Shown here piece by piece: positions 47,307 through 56,916 of a stretch of DNA of 64,000 nucleotides. The position numbers and the translations under genes were made by a program. Below the pieces are notes generated by a model. That model did no database searches. It was not told the origin of the DNA and worked only from the letters and a program-made list of their open reading frames with translations. The stretch's first letter is position 1, and each line of letters opens with the position of its first letter. Origin of the DNA: a candidate division FCPU426 bacterium (GTDB lineage: Bacteria > Oederibacteriota > Muellerivitia > Muellerivitales > DAHXKG01); contig DAHXKG010000002.1 in the NCBI GenBank assembly GCA_027366525.1, forward strand, positions 1-64,000, given 5' to 3'.

Positions 47307-47721
47307 AGGATCAATGGAAATTTTAATTTATTTGTGCTTATGATTTTAAATATTTTTAGAGATAGTTGTGTAAATAGAGCTTACAGTGGTTTTTCTATCA
47401 AAAAAGAATTTTTTTCTCTTTTGGAAATTACAGAGTAATGTATTTGCGAAAGTTGGAAGAGGCCTACAGTGAACTATGCAAGTAGCAAAACCATAGATAC
47501 TTTAGCAATGAATTTTTAAGTTGTTAAGTAGGAGGAAGTCTCAGGAATGTCCAATAGTCCAACATCTTGAAATTTAATAGACTAGATTCATCACCGTAAG
47601 GGAATTGATCGTAAAATCCAATATTAAATCACCATTAAATTATGTGTTACTCTCTCGTGACTAAGCGTAGTAAATTAGATAACTAGATGCTTCAACATCG
47701 ATATAATTTGAATCACATCCT
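47307..47721. other. 415-base gap between convergent HNH and TIGR03663 genes
   Basis: No gene-like frame above 20 codons, no tRNA and no clear insertion-sequence ends. It contains AAAAAAGAATTTTTTTCT, a weak symmetrical A/T hairpin that may end both genes. A short frame reading MYLRKLEEAYSELCK ends at a stop and may be a scrap of a lost gene, but I cannot support that. Confidence 0.5.
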
Positions 47722-50115
47722 CTAATGGGTTAACAATGTTATTTTTTTCGTAGCAGTCAATACGGGTTTAGGCAACGGATATCCAGTTTGTATGTCACTT
47801 CGAGTTGTACGTGTAAAACAATATCGTTTAGCCAACTTCTTTTTTATCCATAACCTCATATTATAACTGCCTAAAGGAGACCAAACCTTCCGATAAAGAA
47901 CCCAATTAACAATGTCATGCCAGTCAACCATGCTGGGATGTTTGGTTCCAAAAGGAGTAAAGTTCCCCCATAACCAACTGAAAAATCTTTGAAAGGTCAT
48001 AGGTGCTTCGGGATAACCGGATTTAAACCACGATGGAATCCACCAAAGACGCATTTTATATTTTCTATCGATGTAACCGGCTTTTTTAAGCATATAATAA
48101 TTTCGAGCGTCAGTTTCTGTTGCGGTAAGAATAATCGGGTCTTGAGGATTGGTAATAACGTTTGGATATTGTACATAATGAAATTTTCTTAAATACCAAG
48201 CAAATGGCCATGAGCAAGTAGATTCAATCGTAATGTGAATATTGTCACCACCAGTTTCATCATACGATATCTTTTTAATCCAATGAACAACCCTTTTAAC
48301 ATCAGGTCCTGATTGTACATAAACGAGAGGTTCTACCGGGTTGGCAGCGTGATAAAAATTTAAAAGGACGGCAGAATGAATGGAGTAGGAAAAAAGTAGA
48401 ATTGCAATAACAAACGTGCCCGCTCGGATAGATTTGAAAGTGTGTTTGGGATTTTTAGATTCCCAAAGGTCGCCTAAAAAATATCCTGTTAAAATTAAGG
48501 TTGGAAGAAGTGGATGTAGGATAAGCCAAGGCATTTTTTCTCCTGCCCAGGAGAATAGCATGAGCGATCCGACATACCACCAAATTAAAAAAATAGGAGT
48601 TTTTTTTCTGTTGAAAAAAACATAATAAATAATTGCAATAATTCCAAACAAAAATGAAATGGTTTCTTCAGCCGGGAGTAAAAGTAAATAATAATACCAT
48701 GGTTCATCGCCACGATGCACAAGCCTTTGCTGCCACCAATATTGAAGACCGCCAAACGCTCCAAAATACATGGAATACACAAAATTATAAACTCTACCTA
48801 AAAATGTAAAGGCATTGGTGCCGACAGTATAAAATGTACTGAAGAGAAGCGTGAATACCATTCCGAAAATTGAAATTCCTCCAGATAAACTTGGAGAAAT
48901 ATTATTAAGCCATAACCAAAGAAATCGGAAGAGAAAAGCGATATAAGCTATGGCAAGAATCAAGGATAAAAAAGTAGGGTGGTTAACATTAATGGAAGGA
49001 ATGTTAAAGAAAATTATAGCAATAACCCACCAACTTAGAAACCCAACTATTTCCCATTTGATTGGATTCCATTCGAGAGATAAAACAATATCCCATGCAG
49101 TGCTAACGGAGGCTTGTTTGTTTTTTATTCCTTCCATAATTAAACGAACGATTGTGTAAATGAAGGCGGGGACAAGAAAGATGAACAAGACATCTACTCG
49201 AAAGGCGTTGGTTCTCGGAATAATAAGTTGACTTAATACTGCAATAGCTGAAAGTCCACCCGCAATAATTACATCAAAAGTGGGGAGTAATTGAACAAAT
49301 AAATAAGTACCAAGTACAGCAATAGTTAAAAACATGGATTCTTTAGTACAAAATGCAATGGCAAATCCAAGTGAAGCTAACCAAAAATCAATCGGTTTTT
49401 TAGTTCGACAAAATCGGAACAAAAAAACGACCATTAAAAATGTGGCACCCGCAATATAGGCATCCTCGCGAGTAAATCGGTCGAAATACATATAACTGGG
49501 GGAAAATACAAGTAAGGCAGTTGTAATTAAGGCCCCCATTTCTCCAATAAATGGCTCAAGTAAAAATGCTAATCCAACAGTCAGTAATCCAAAAAAAGCA
49601 GCTAAGAATCGTGAGGTAGCATTTGAAACACCAAACAAATAAAACATAAATGCATTTCCATGAAATTGAAAAGGGCCATGAAGCATGGGATTATATTGAT
49701 ATGTTCCATGACGCCATAATTCGAATGAATAAAACGAGTGCATACTCTCATCATGATGATGCGGCTTATTGCCAAGTTTATAAAATCGAGTGAAAATCGT
49801 GATTGAAAATAAAATGAAATAAATAATTATTTTCCAAGAAAGATTAAATCGATTTGAAGGGGGGGAAGTTAATGCTGCTGCGTTCGGAGTAGTTGGTGTT
49901 GCAGCATTGGCCACTACAGTTTTTTCTTTAGGTGACGTTGTAATAATTGGTGAAGCAGTTTTGTTATTAGTTGTTTTATGACTTGGTTCTTTTTCTTTTG
50001 AAGATTTCAATTGAGGAAGAGGCGAAGAGGAAAGCTTATAACCACAGTGTTCACAAAAATTATTATCAAACTGATTTTTAGTACCACACTTGCTACAAAC
50101 TTTAAATTCAGACAT
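47722..50115 (-). CDS. TIGR03663 family membrane protein (GT-C fold) with N-terminal zinc ribbon
   Basis: 797 residues. Residues 6-25 are a zinc ribbon (CSKCGTKN, then CEHCGYK). A low-complexity Lys/Thr/Pro linker leads to about a dozen spans. The first external loop HHHDESMHSFYSFELWRHG and NPMLHGPFQFH are the TIGR03663 signature; the acidic-His motif is a GT-C-type catalytic loop. TIGR03663 is reported to occur almost only in genomes with TIGR03662 (YYY) proteins, often next to them, as here. Function is not established. Divergent from the PorV-like gene; promoter at 50169-50198. Confidence 0.88.
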   Translation of the reverse strand: MSEFKVCSKCGTKNQFDNNFCEHCGYKLSSSPLPQLKSSKEKEPSHKTTNNKTASPIITTSPKEKTVVANAATPTTPNAAALTSPPSNRFNLSWKIIIYFILFSITIFTRFYKLGNKPHHHDESMHSFYSFELWRHGTYQYNPMLHGPFQFHGNAFMFYLFGVSNATSRFLAAFFGLLTVGLAFLLEPFIGEMGALITTALLVFSPSYMYFDRFTREDAYIAGATFLMVVFLFRFCRTKKPIDFWLASLGFAIAFCTKESMFLTIAVLGTYLFVQLLPTFDVIIAGGLSAIAVLSQLIIPRTNAFRVDVLFIFLVPAFIYTIVRLIMEGIKNKQASVSTAWDIVLSLEWNPIKWEIVGFLSWWVIAIIFFNIPSINVNHPTFLSLILAIAYIAFLFRFLWLWLNNISPSLSGGISIFGMVFTLLFSTFYTVGTNAFTFLGRVYNFVYSMYFGAFGGLQYWWQQRLVHRGDEPWYYYLLLLPAEETISFLFGIIAIIYYVFFNRKKTPIFLIWWYVGSLMLFSWAGEKMPWLILHPLLPTLILTGYFLGDLWESKNPKHTFKSIRAGTFVIAILLFSYSIHSAVLLNFYHAANPVEPLVYVQSGPDVKRVVHWIKKISYDETGGDNIHITIESTCSWPFAWYLRKFHYVQYPNVITNPQDPIILTATETDARNYYMLKKAGYIDRKYKMRLWWIPSWFKSGYPEAPMTFQRFFSWLWGNFTPFGTKHPSMVDWHDIVNWVLYRKVWSPLGSYNMRLWIKKKLAKRYCFTRTTRSDIQTGYPLPKPVLTATKKITLLTH

Positions 50116-50168
50116 TGTTGATCCTTAAGTGAGGATGGTCAAACTTATATTTTTTTTAATGTTTCAAA

Positions 50169-50198
50169 ATAATATCCGATTCTTTTTATGTTTGTCAA
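50169..50198 (-). promoter_or_regulatory. Strong sigma-70-like promoter for the TIGR03663 gene
   Basis: Read on the minus strand: a perfect TTGACA (50198-50193), 18 bases, then TATTAT (50174-50169), about 55 bases before the start codon at 50115. The best promoter match in the window. Confidence 0.6.
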
Positions 50199-50208
50199 TA
50201 AATTGACA
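50193..50208. promoter_or_regulatory. Palindrome TGTCAATAAATTGACA over the divergent promoter
   Basis: Two 7-base arms around AA at the centre. The left arm contains the TTGACA (-35 box) of the minus-strand promoter. Such placement fits a repressor operator between divergent genes, but a chance event in AT-rich DNA is possible. Confidence 0.4.
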
Positions 50209-50439
50209 TTAAAAAGTTAAAATATTCGGGTTTAATGTTAAACTTTAAAATTGGGATTTTTAATTTTTAAATCAATTTTAAATAAACAGATGGAACTGTG
50301 GTTAACTATAAAATACTTTTGTTGAATTTTTTTTTATATTGTCATACAATTGCGTCGATGTTTGAAACAGGATGAGTGTTTTGTTCTAGGCACGCAAAGT
50401 GAACAGATTTTAAAAGATTGTTATGTTAAGGAGAAGAAA

Positions 50440-51441
50440 ATGCCTAACGAACAGCAGAGTAAAATTAAAATTGTCCAATTGATTTTAATTTTTTTAATTT
50501 TCTTTTGTACGTACAGTATAACGTTTGCAGGGACAGCGACTGGAGATTTTTCAACGGAAGTTTTAGATCTTGGAGTGGGTGCACGTGCATTAGCAATGGG
50601 CGGAGCTTTTGTTGCTGAAGCCAATGACTCTTCAGCTGCGTATTGGAATCCAGCGGGATTAGCTCAAATTCATGATGTCCAAATTTCAACATTACATGCA
50701 ACACAGTCGTCAATACAAAATTACGATTTTTTCAACTTGGCTTTTAATTTACCTCAACTGGGTGGGACATATGCCATTAGTTATATCCGATTATCGGTAA
50801 GTGGAATTCCCATTACTCCGGCCTCTGGTCCCATCGTCCTTGGATATACGCAAGATGCAGAACAAGTAGGATTAATTTCTGGTGGGTGGCAAATTGCAAA
50901 ACAATTAATGCTGGGCGTGAGTCTAAAACTGATTCAAGAAAGTTTGTATACAGCAAGTGCTTTCGGTGTTGGAGCCGATGTAGGTTTTTTGTATAAGCCA
51001 TTTCCACAGTTTGGGATTGGTTTAAATATACAAAATGTTACCGATGGAACGGATGTACAGTGGAGCAATACTCCGACGAATCCAACGTATGTTGTTCCCA
51101 TTTCGGCCAAAATTGGAGTTTCATATACGGCTCAAATTGGACCAGAAATTAAAGCTAATAATACTTGGATTCCCAGCAATACGATAACTGCCAATTTAGA
51201 TGTTGATACTCAATATGCAAATCAGTCTTTGAACGATTATCACATTGGAGTCGAATATTGGTATCATCAGTTTTTTGCAGTGCGTGGAGGTGTCCAAACA
51301 TACGGTTTGCAATTTAATCAGGATAATATGGCCTTATCTGCAGGAATTGGTGTATGGGTCTACTTATTTGAAGTTGATTATGCATATGTAGATTATTCCA
51401 TTTCGCCAACTAATTATTTATCATTAATTACTAGGTTTTAA
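50440..51441 (+). CDS. PorV/PorQ-family (UPF0164-like) outer-membrane barrel protein
   Basis: 333 residues from ATG 50440 (AAGGAG 5 bases upstream); a TTG at 50350 is in frame but unlikely. Signal peptide at the N-terminus, ending near TFAG. The mature start holds the family motif LGVGARALAMGGAFVAEANDSSAAYWNPAGLAQ (read in parts; GARALAMGGAF and YWNPAGL). A 14-stranded FadL-like barrel is expected. In Bacteroidetes, PorV carries the type IX signal-peptidase/shuttle role; in other lineages the role is open. A second copy lies at 59855. Confidence 0.85.
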   Translation: MPNEQQSKIKIVQLILIFLIFFCTYSITFAGTATGDFSTEVLDLGVGARALAMGGAFVAEANDSSAAYWNPAGLAQIHDVQISTLHATQSSIQNYDFFNLAFNLPQLGGTYAISYIRLSVSGIPITPASGPIVLGYTQDAEQVGLISGGWQIAKQLMLGVSLKLIQESLYTASAFGVGADVGFLYKPFPQFGIGLNIQNVTDGTDVQWSNTPTNPTYVVPISAKIGVSYTAQIGPEIKANNTWIPSNTITANLDVDTQYANQSLNDYHIGVEYWYHQFFAVRGGVQTYGLQFNQDNMALSAGIGVWVYLFEVDYAYVDYSISPTNYLSLITRF

Positions 51442-51543
51442 AATCACGATATTATGTGGTTGTAAAGTAAAATATAATTTGTAAAATAGAACTTGGAGCG
51501 AGTTTTAAAAATTTCCTTTTTAATAAATTAAAAGAGGCGAGAG

Positions 51544-53310
51544 TTGGCATATAAAAAAATTTTCTTAGTAGCTCTGGGAATAAGTACAGTATTTTTCTTG
51601 CAACCATCGTTTCTGTGGGCCTTTTCGCACTTGAGAGATTATCCAATACCATTAGCGAAACAGGATAAAAATATATTAAAACCTATTTTCTATAGTTCGA
51701 ATATCGTTGCAGGCAAAATTATAGCTTTAGATAATGAACCAGGATATAGGTTTAGTGGTAATTATATTAATGTGGGAGAATTAGGCGGCATTAAGCGTGG
51801 AGATATATTTGCTGTTTTTACTCCGAATGGAAATCCAGTAGGATTTATTAAAATAATTGAATCCCAAACATATACATCAACGTTTAAATTTTTGGAATTA
51901 ACTATTGCTGCATCAACAGGATTGCTTGTGAAACCTGTTTCAGCACAAATGGTTGAAGCTTTGCGAAATGAAGAAGTATATCCCAAATACCACAAATATA
52001 ATTTCAATTCACGAATGCATCAGCGAATAAAAGTTAAACTGGCCAAAATCAATAAAAATTTAATTCCCATTCTTCCAGGTTCAAAAACAAACATGGGGCA
52101 ACCTTCCAACTCAATGGTATTACCTCCAGTTCCAGCTTCAAATACGGCTTCGGCTGCTTTGCCACCGTTACCAGCAACCAATACAACTTCAAGTACGTTG
52201 CCCCCATTGCCATCAAGTTCCAATTCAAATGTGGCGAATGCAATGCCAAATGCATTACCTCCTCTGCCATCTAATAATGCGGCAGGGTCACAATTACCAC
52301 CAGTTTCAAATAGTACGGTTCCACCTCTTCCGGAAACAGAAGCCAATCCGCCAGAACCTATTACCAATAGCGAACCTGTGGGGAATGGCTTGCCACCACT
52401 TCCGAGCAGTAGCAGTTCAAGTTCCAATGCATTACCGCCATTATCCAATAGTAATGGCCTTCCGCCGCTTCCCAGTGGCAATGGCGCAGCGGTTTCTTCA
52501 TTACCAACGGGCAATGGAAGCTCGTTGCCACCACTTCCAAGTAGTAGCAACTCAAATTCCAATACATTACCGCCATTATCCAATAGTAATGCAGCGGGTC
52601 TTCCACCGCTACCTAGTGGTAATGGTTCATCGGTTTCTTCCTTACCGACGGGCAATGGAAGTTCGTTGCCACCGCTTCCAAGTAGTAGCAGCTCAAGTTC
52701 CAATGCATTACCACCATTGTCCAGTAGTAGTTCAACGGGTCTTCCTCCACTTCCTAGTGGCAATGGTTCATCGGTTTCTTCCTTACCAACGGGCAATGGA
52801 AGTTCGTTGCCACCGCTTCCAAGTAGTAGTAGCTCAAGCTCCAATGCATTGCCACCATTATCCAGTAGTAATTCAGCGGGTCTTCCTCCACTTCCTAGTG
52901 GTAATGGTTCATCAGTTTCTTCATTACCAACGGGCAATGGAACTTCGTTGCCACCGCTTCCAAGTAGTAGCAGTTCAAGTTCCAATGCATTGCCACCATT
53001 ATCCAGTAGTAATTCAGCCGGACTTCCTCCGCTTCCCAGTAATGGCTCGATGGTTTCTTCATTACCAACTAACAATGGAGGTTCGTTGCCGCCGCTTCCA
53101 AGTGGCAGTAGCACAAATTCCAATTCACTTCCACCATTGTCTAATAGTGTAGGTCTTCCGCCACTGCCAAATTCAGGGCCAACGGAAACAGCTTTTCAAT
53201 CTAACGCAAGTCAAGGATCGCTGGGTGGGAATTTAAATCTCCCACCATTACCAAACGAAGCAGCACCATCAGCATTAGTTCAAGATATTCCAACCTTATC
53301 TCAGAGCTAA
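51544..53310 (+). CDS. Exported protein with FlgT-C-like domain and 47-residue Ser/Pro/Asn repeats
   Basis: 588 residues, TTG start after AGAGGCGAGAG. Signal peptide (1-22, ending LWA-F). Residues 50-130 have a FlgT/CsgG-type OB fold: GKIIALDNE, YINVGELGGIKRGDIFAV and GFIKIIESQTYTS. A basic stretch then leads to low-complexity repeats. From about residue 279 to 540 the unit LPPLPSSSSSSSNALPPLSS-SNSAGLPPLPSGNGSSVSSLPTG (spelled in parts) recurs about five and a half times. It sits between a PorV-like gene and lptF/lptD, so an envelope, surface or wall-spanning role is likely. Confidence 0.7.
   Translation: MAYKKIFLVALGISTVFFLQPSFLWAFSHLRDYPIPLAKQDKNILKPIFYSSNIVAGKIIALDNEPGYRFSGNYINVGELGGIKRGDIFAVFTPNGNPVGFIKIIESQTYTSTFKFLELTIAASTGLLVKPVSAQMVEALRNEEVYPKYHKYNFNSRMHQRIKVKLAKINKNLIPILPGSKTNMGQPSNSMVLPPVPASNTASAALPPLPATNTTSSTLPPLPSSSNSNVANAMPNALPPLPSNNAAGSQLPPVSNSTVPPLPETEANPPEPITNSEPVGNGLPPLPSSSSSSSNALPPLSNSNGLPPLPSGNGAAVSSLPTGNGSSLPPLPSSSNSNSNTLPPLSNSNAAGLPPLPSGNGSSVSSLPTGNGSSLPPLPSSSSSSSNALPPLSSSSSTGLPPLPSGNGSSVSSLPTGNGSSLPPLPSSSSSSSNALPPLSSSNSAGLPPLPSGNGSSVSSLPTGNGTSLPPLPSSSSSSSNALPPLSSSNSAGLPPLPSNGSMVSSLPTNNGGSLPPLPSGSSTNSNSLPPLSNSVGLPPLPNSGPTETAFQSNASQGSLGGNLNLPPLPNEAAPSALVQDIPTLSQS
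52381..53160 (+). repeat. Tandem 141-bp repeat array inside the repeat-protein gene
   Basis: The segment ACGGGCAATGGA recurs at 52507, 52648, 52789 and 52930 (141-base steps) and as a diverged copy at 53068 (138, one codon lost). Each copy codes 47 residues and keeps the reading frame. The outer copies are the most diverged, which fits unequal crossover. The composition opens long frames on the other strand. Confidence 0.9.
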
Positions 53311-53588
53311 TGTGCAATTGAAGCATATGATTCTTAAAAAATTAACCCTTATAGTTCACACTGTAAACACGATACATTAAATTTTAGAAAATCAGTTGCA
53401 AGGCTATTAACGTGGAGTTATTGATAAATACGTTTGAATGGTCTGTGTAATCCAAAATGTAATACGGAAGTTCTAATATATTCATTAAAATTCGATTTAT
53501 TAAAATTTCATCTATGCTAATATCAAAACTAATTAGAAATATTAATTGATGAAATATCATTGAGACAATTAAATTTATGGATTTTTAA

Positions 53589-54746
53589 ATGCCAATTCTT
53601 ATTGAATATTTTTTAATTGAATTAATTGGGCCTTTTTTATTAGCAATGATCTCCTCAATGTTTATTCTTGATTTATTATTTTATTTGTTATCATTTCTAA
53701 ATAATATTTTTGTTCAACAAATAGGGCTTGAGAATTCAATCAAACTATTTATTTACTACCAGCCTAGCTTATTAGTTTTAGCGCTCCCAATTGGATTTTT
53801 AACAGCTATTTTAATTGTGTTTGGACGCATGAGTATGGATCGAGAAATTTCTGCTATATCGGCTTCTGGCATATCTTTATGGACCATTATTGTCCCTGTA
53901 TTGACTGCATCAGCATTGTTTAGTTTTTTTTTAGTGATTGTTATGAATGTTCTTTTACCATGGGGAAACACATCTTACGTTAAATTGGAATATGCGATCT
54001 TATCGAGGCAGGAAAGTGTCCTAATTCATAAAAAGGAATTTATAAAGCATTTTAACCGTTATGTCTTATATGTTAACAAAAAAGAGGATTCAAAAAACGA
54101 ACTGAAAAATGTTGTGGTTTTTTTTACGAACCGCAAGGAAAATCCATATAGGGTTATCATAGCGAAACTAGGTCGCTTTATCAAAAATTCTAACCAAAAT
54201 TTAATACTGGAACTTAAAGATGGATTTATTCAACAATTAGGTAAAACTTTAAAAAATAAAATTCTTTTATCACAGATGATTGTAATGAAATTTCACCAAT
54301 GCAACTTGGATTTAAATCATAATTATTCAAAATTTAGTTCTGAAAATTTTGAAAATCCATTAAATATTGATATGAAAGAATTGGCTCTCAAGATTCAACA
54401 TGCCTCAAAAAAACATGAAGTTAACTCGTCCATTCGAAATATGGAAATGGAATATTATAAAAAAACTTCGATCCCATTTTCTGCACTCGCGTTTGCTTTT
54501 ATTGGGATACCCTTAGGCATTAAAATGCAATCGGGAATTTATTTAGGACCCATTTTGGCTTCTGGTCTAGTACTAGTCTATAATTTTTTTATTTTATATG
54601 GCCAAACGAGTAGTCCAATGGGACTTATTTCTCCATTTTGGTCAATGTGGTTGCCTAATGTGATTCTGATGGTGGTTGGCGTAGCACTTTTATTGATACC
54701 AAGCATCATGCTATTTATACGTAAACGTACAAAAATAGAAAACTGA
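53589..54746 (+). CDS. lptF: LptF/LptG-family lipopolysaccharide export permease
   Basis: 385 residues, ATG at 53589. Two N-terminal and four C-terminal-region spans with the beta-jellyroll periplasmic domain between (about 125-280): MSMDREISAISASGIS is the coupling helix that touches the ATPase LptB, then NVLLPWGNTSY and IPFSALAFAFIGIPLGIKM. It ends two bases before lptD. Only one permease is present here; a partner may be elsewhere or the protein may be a homodimer. Confidence 0.9.
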   Translation: MPILIEYFLIELIGPFLLAMISSMFILDLLFYLLSFLNNIFVQQIGLENSIKLFIYYQPSLLVLALPIGFLTAILIVFGRMSMDREISAISASGISLWTIIVPVLTASALFSFFLVIVMNVLLPWGNTSYVKLEYAILSRQESVLIHKKEFIKHFNRYVLYVNKKEDSKNELKNVVVFFTNRKENPYRVIIAKLGRFIKNSNQNLILELKDGFIQQLGKTLKNKILLSQMIVMKFHQCNLDLNHNYSKFSSENFENPLNIDMKELALKIQHASKKHEVNSSIRNMEMEYYKKTSIPFSALAFAFIGIPLGIKMQSGIYLGPILASGLVLVYNFFILYGQTSSPMGLISPFWSMWLPNVILMVVGVALLLIPSIMLFIRKRTKIEN

Positions 54747-54748
54747 AA

Positions 54749-56842
54749 ATGAAAAAATTTAATATAGTGATGTTTTTGGGGGGGATAATTGCTTTAATAC
54801 CTATGATTGCACAAGCTCAATTAAACTTTTCAAGTAAACTACCGGTTCATTTAGACGCAAATCATGTTGAATATTTTAAAAAAACAGGAATAGTAATTGC
54901 CATAGGAAACGTTCATATCAAGCAAGGCGCAGTTAATTTATATGCCGATAAAATTATTTATAATGTCGTCGAGCAAACAGTTCGAGCTCAAGGACATGTT
55001 ATGTGGCAAATGGATCAAACGATTGTTCATGCCCAAGTCATGAAGTATAATCTTGCTACGAAATCAGGTGAAGCAGAAGATATAAAAACAATAGTTCCGC
55101 CCTGGTTTTGTTCTGCTCCTATTATCCGATTTAAGAAAAATAAAATTATTTTAAAAAATGCCCGGTTTACGTCTTGTGATTATCCCCAGCACTATCAACA
55201 TTATCATTTAACGGCTTCTTCATTAGAAGTGGTACCTGGAAAATCCTTAGTTGCAAATAACGTTGTAATTTATATTGGACGTGTTCCTGTTTTTTATTTA
55301 CCCATTTTTGCAAGGAATTTAAGAGATTGGCGCGTTCCGTTCCAATTTAATACAGGCAGTTCGGCATATTTAGGTCAATACGTATTATTAACTACAAATT
55401 ATTTATTCAATCCGGAAAATTATGGATCAATTTATACGGATTATTTTACAAATAAAGGTATTGGCCTTGGAATTCGGGAAGAAGTAGCTTTAAACAAATA
55501 TTCGACACTTTCATTATATGGGTATCGAGTGCAAGAAAAGGATACGGGACAGGTTCGCTGGGAATCACATATCGAAGGTCGTTGGGCCTTAAATTCTGAT
55601 TTACAAGGAAGAATTGAGCTATTTATTCCTGGCGATGGACTTTTTAGTCAAGAATATGCACCAGTTGAGCGGGATCCTTCAATTACCTCAACGGAACGCC
55701 AATACGATATATCGGAAACGCTGGAACAACCCAACTATACGTTAGGAGTTTTAATTCAAAGACAAGAAGAAGTTTTAAATCCACTTTTAAATCCTAGTGT
55801 TTTTACTCGGAGTCAGGAATCATTACCACAAATTAATTTTGATCTATTTCCCCAAAATTTATTTGGAAATAATTGGCTAAAATATGACTTTAATGCAAGT
55901 TTAGATCGCCAGTATACGATTGCAAATAATTTTTATACAACTCAATTTTCAAGTCAATTTGGATTAAGTCAAAGTTATATGCCTACCGCACAAAATACAT
56001 TTTATTCTCGAGTTGCATTACAAGATAACTATCAAAATGTTTCGGATGTTGGGACAAATGATGCGGGAAATACGGCGTTACTGGATTTAACGGCTACTTG
56101 GAATACAAATTGGTCTTATTTGATTAATACACAATTTTCATATACATATGATAAAAAATTATCGCATATATTATCAACTGATCCTCCCGGCGGCGTTACA
56201 GATAATTCTTTAGTGGAATCTTTACAAATCACAGCCTCAAGTTCACTACGTTCTGTTACGAGTGATTCAGTCAATTTCCTTCAATTTGGGAATACATTAT
56301 TGGATAAATTTTCTTATTTGAATGAACAATTTTTTTGGACGGAATCTACAGTAGTTAATTTTTTTACGATTGCAGACTATTCTTTGGTGGCCAAACAGTT
56401 GAAAGATGTAAACGGTGTTTTTACTTTGACAAGTCCAGAAAATATGTGGCAATTTAAATTAGCGGCCACTTATGAAAATCCTCAAGTAACAACTACCGGA
56501 ATGGACTTTACGCAAGGTAGTCCACAGTTGGATATAACAACTAATTTAGAATTTGTGATTTTTACTAATTATCGGGTTTCGGTTTCAGAAGATTATGATG
56601 TTGAAGATGCACAATTTGTCGATCGAACGTATAGTATTTATCGCGATTTACATGATTGGGAAGCTGAACTGGATTACAGTGATTATCAAGGGCAAGGGAG
56701 GACACTTATGTTCAAGTTGGATTTAAAAGCGTTTCCTGGACGACCGTTGACGGTTTCTCAGAATTCTGTAGATCAATGGGAACAACTTCGAAGTCAAAAT
56801 GTTAGTCAAATCACGAATTCCAATGCAAGCCAATTCGAATAA
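54749..56842 (+). CDS. lptD: LPS-assembly protein LptD
   Basis: 697 residues. A signal peptide (ending QAQ) precedes an OstA/LptA-like jellyroll (VHLDANHVEYFKKTGIVIAIG, AQVMKYNLATKSGEAED). Then the LptD barrel: SCDYPQHYQHYHLTA, PVFYLPIFARNLRD and many amphipathic strands to the end. The CxxC-type pairs of E. coli LptD are not seen; single cysteines Cys-FCSAP and SCDYPQ could still pair. The adjacent lptF makes this an LPS transport pair and shows that the cell makes LPS-like lipid. A 62-base gap precedes uvrA. Confidence 0.87.
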   Translation: MKKFNIVMFLGGIIALIPMIAQAQLNFSSKLPVHLDANHVEYFKKTGIVIAIGNVHIKQGAVNLYADKIIYNVVEQTVRAQGHVMWQMDQTIVHAQVMKYNLATKSGEAEDIKTIVPPWFCSAPIIRFKKNKIILKNARFTSCDYPQHYQHYHLTASSLEVVPGKSLVANNVVIYIGRVPVFYLPIFARNLRDWRVPFQFNTGSSAYLGQYVLLTTNYLFNPENYGSIYTDYFTNKGIGLGIREEVALNKYSTLSLYGYRVQEKDTGQVRWESHIEGRWALNSDLQGRIELFIPGDGLFSQEYAPVERDPSITSTERQYDISETLEQPNYTLGVLIQRQEEVLNPLLNPSVFTRSQESLPQINFDLFPQNLFGNNWLKYDFNASLDRQYTIANNFYTTQFSSQFGLSQSYMPTAQNTFYSRVALQDNYQNVSDVGTNDAGNTALLDLTATWNTNWSYLINTQFSYTYDKKLSHILSTDPPGGVTDNSLVESLQITASSSLRSVTSDSVNFLQFGNTLLDKFSYLNEQFFWTESTVVNFFTIADYSLVAKQLKDVNGVFTLTSPENMWQFKLAATYENPQVTTTGMDFTQGSPQLDITTNLEFVIFTNYRVSVSEDYDVEDAQFVDRTYSIYRDLHDWEAELDYSDYQGQGRTLMFKLDLKAFPGRPLTVSQNSVDQWEQLRSQNVSQITNSNASQFE

Positions 56843-56916
56843 TAATATTTTTTAAAAATAACTGGATATTTGTAATGATTTGTATATTAATTACACTTAC
56901 ATAATTGAGGAGTTTT

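Larger units (their letters stand above)
50116..50439. other. Intergenic region between the TIGR03663 and PorV-like genes
   Basis: 324 bases between divergent genes. It holds the minus-strand promoter and palindrome listed below. Toward the PorV gene, AAGGAG stands 5 bases before ATG 50440. Nothing else recognisable. Confidence 0.55.

Noticed and set aside
47449-47500. Short frame MYLRKLEEAYSELCK as a relic transposase
   Set aside because: Too short, no neighbouring matches, and no inverted repeats or target duplication.
52020-53123. Long open frame of 367 codons on the minus strand opposite the repeat protein
   Set aside because: It exists only because the Ser/Pro/Asn repeat has no stop on the opposite strand. 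Its content is a Leu/Gly/Glu repeat, with no ribosome site.
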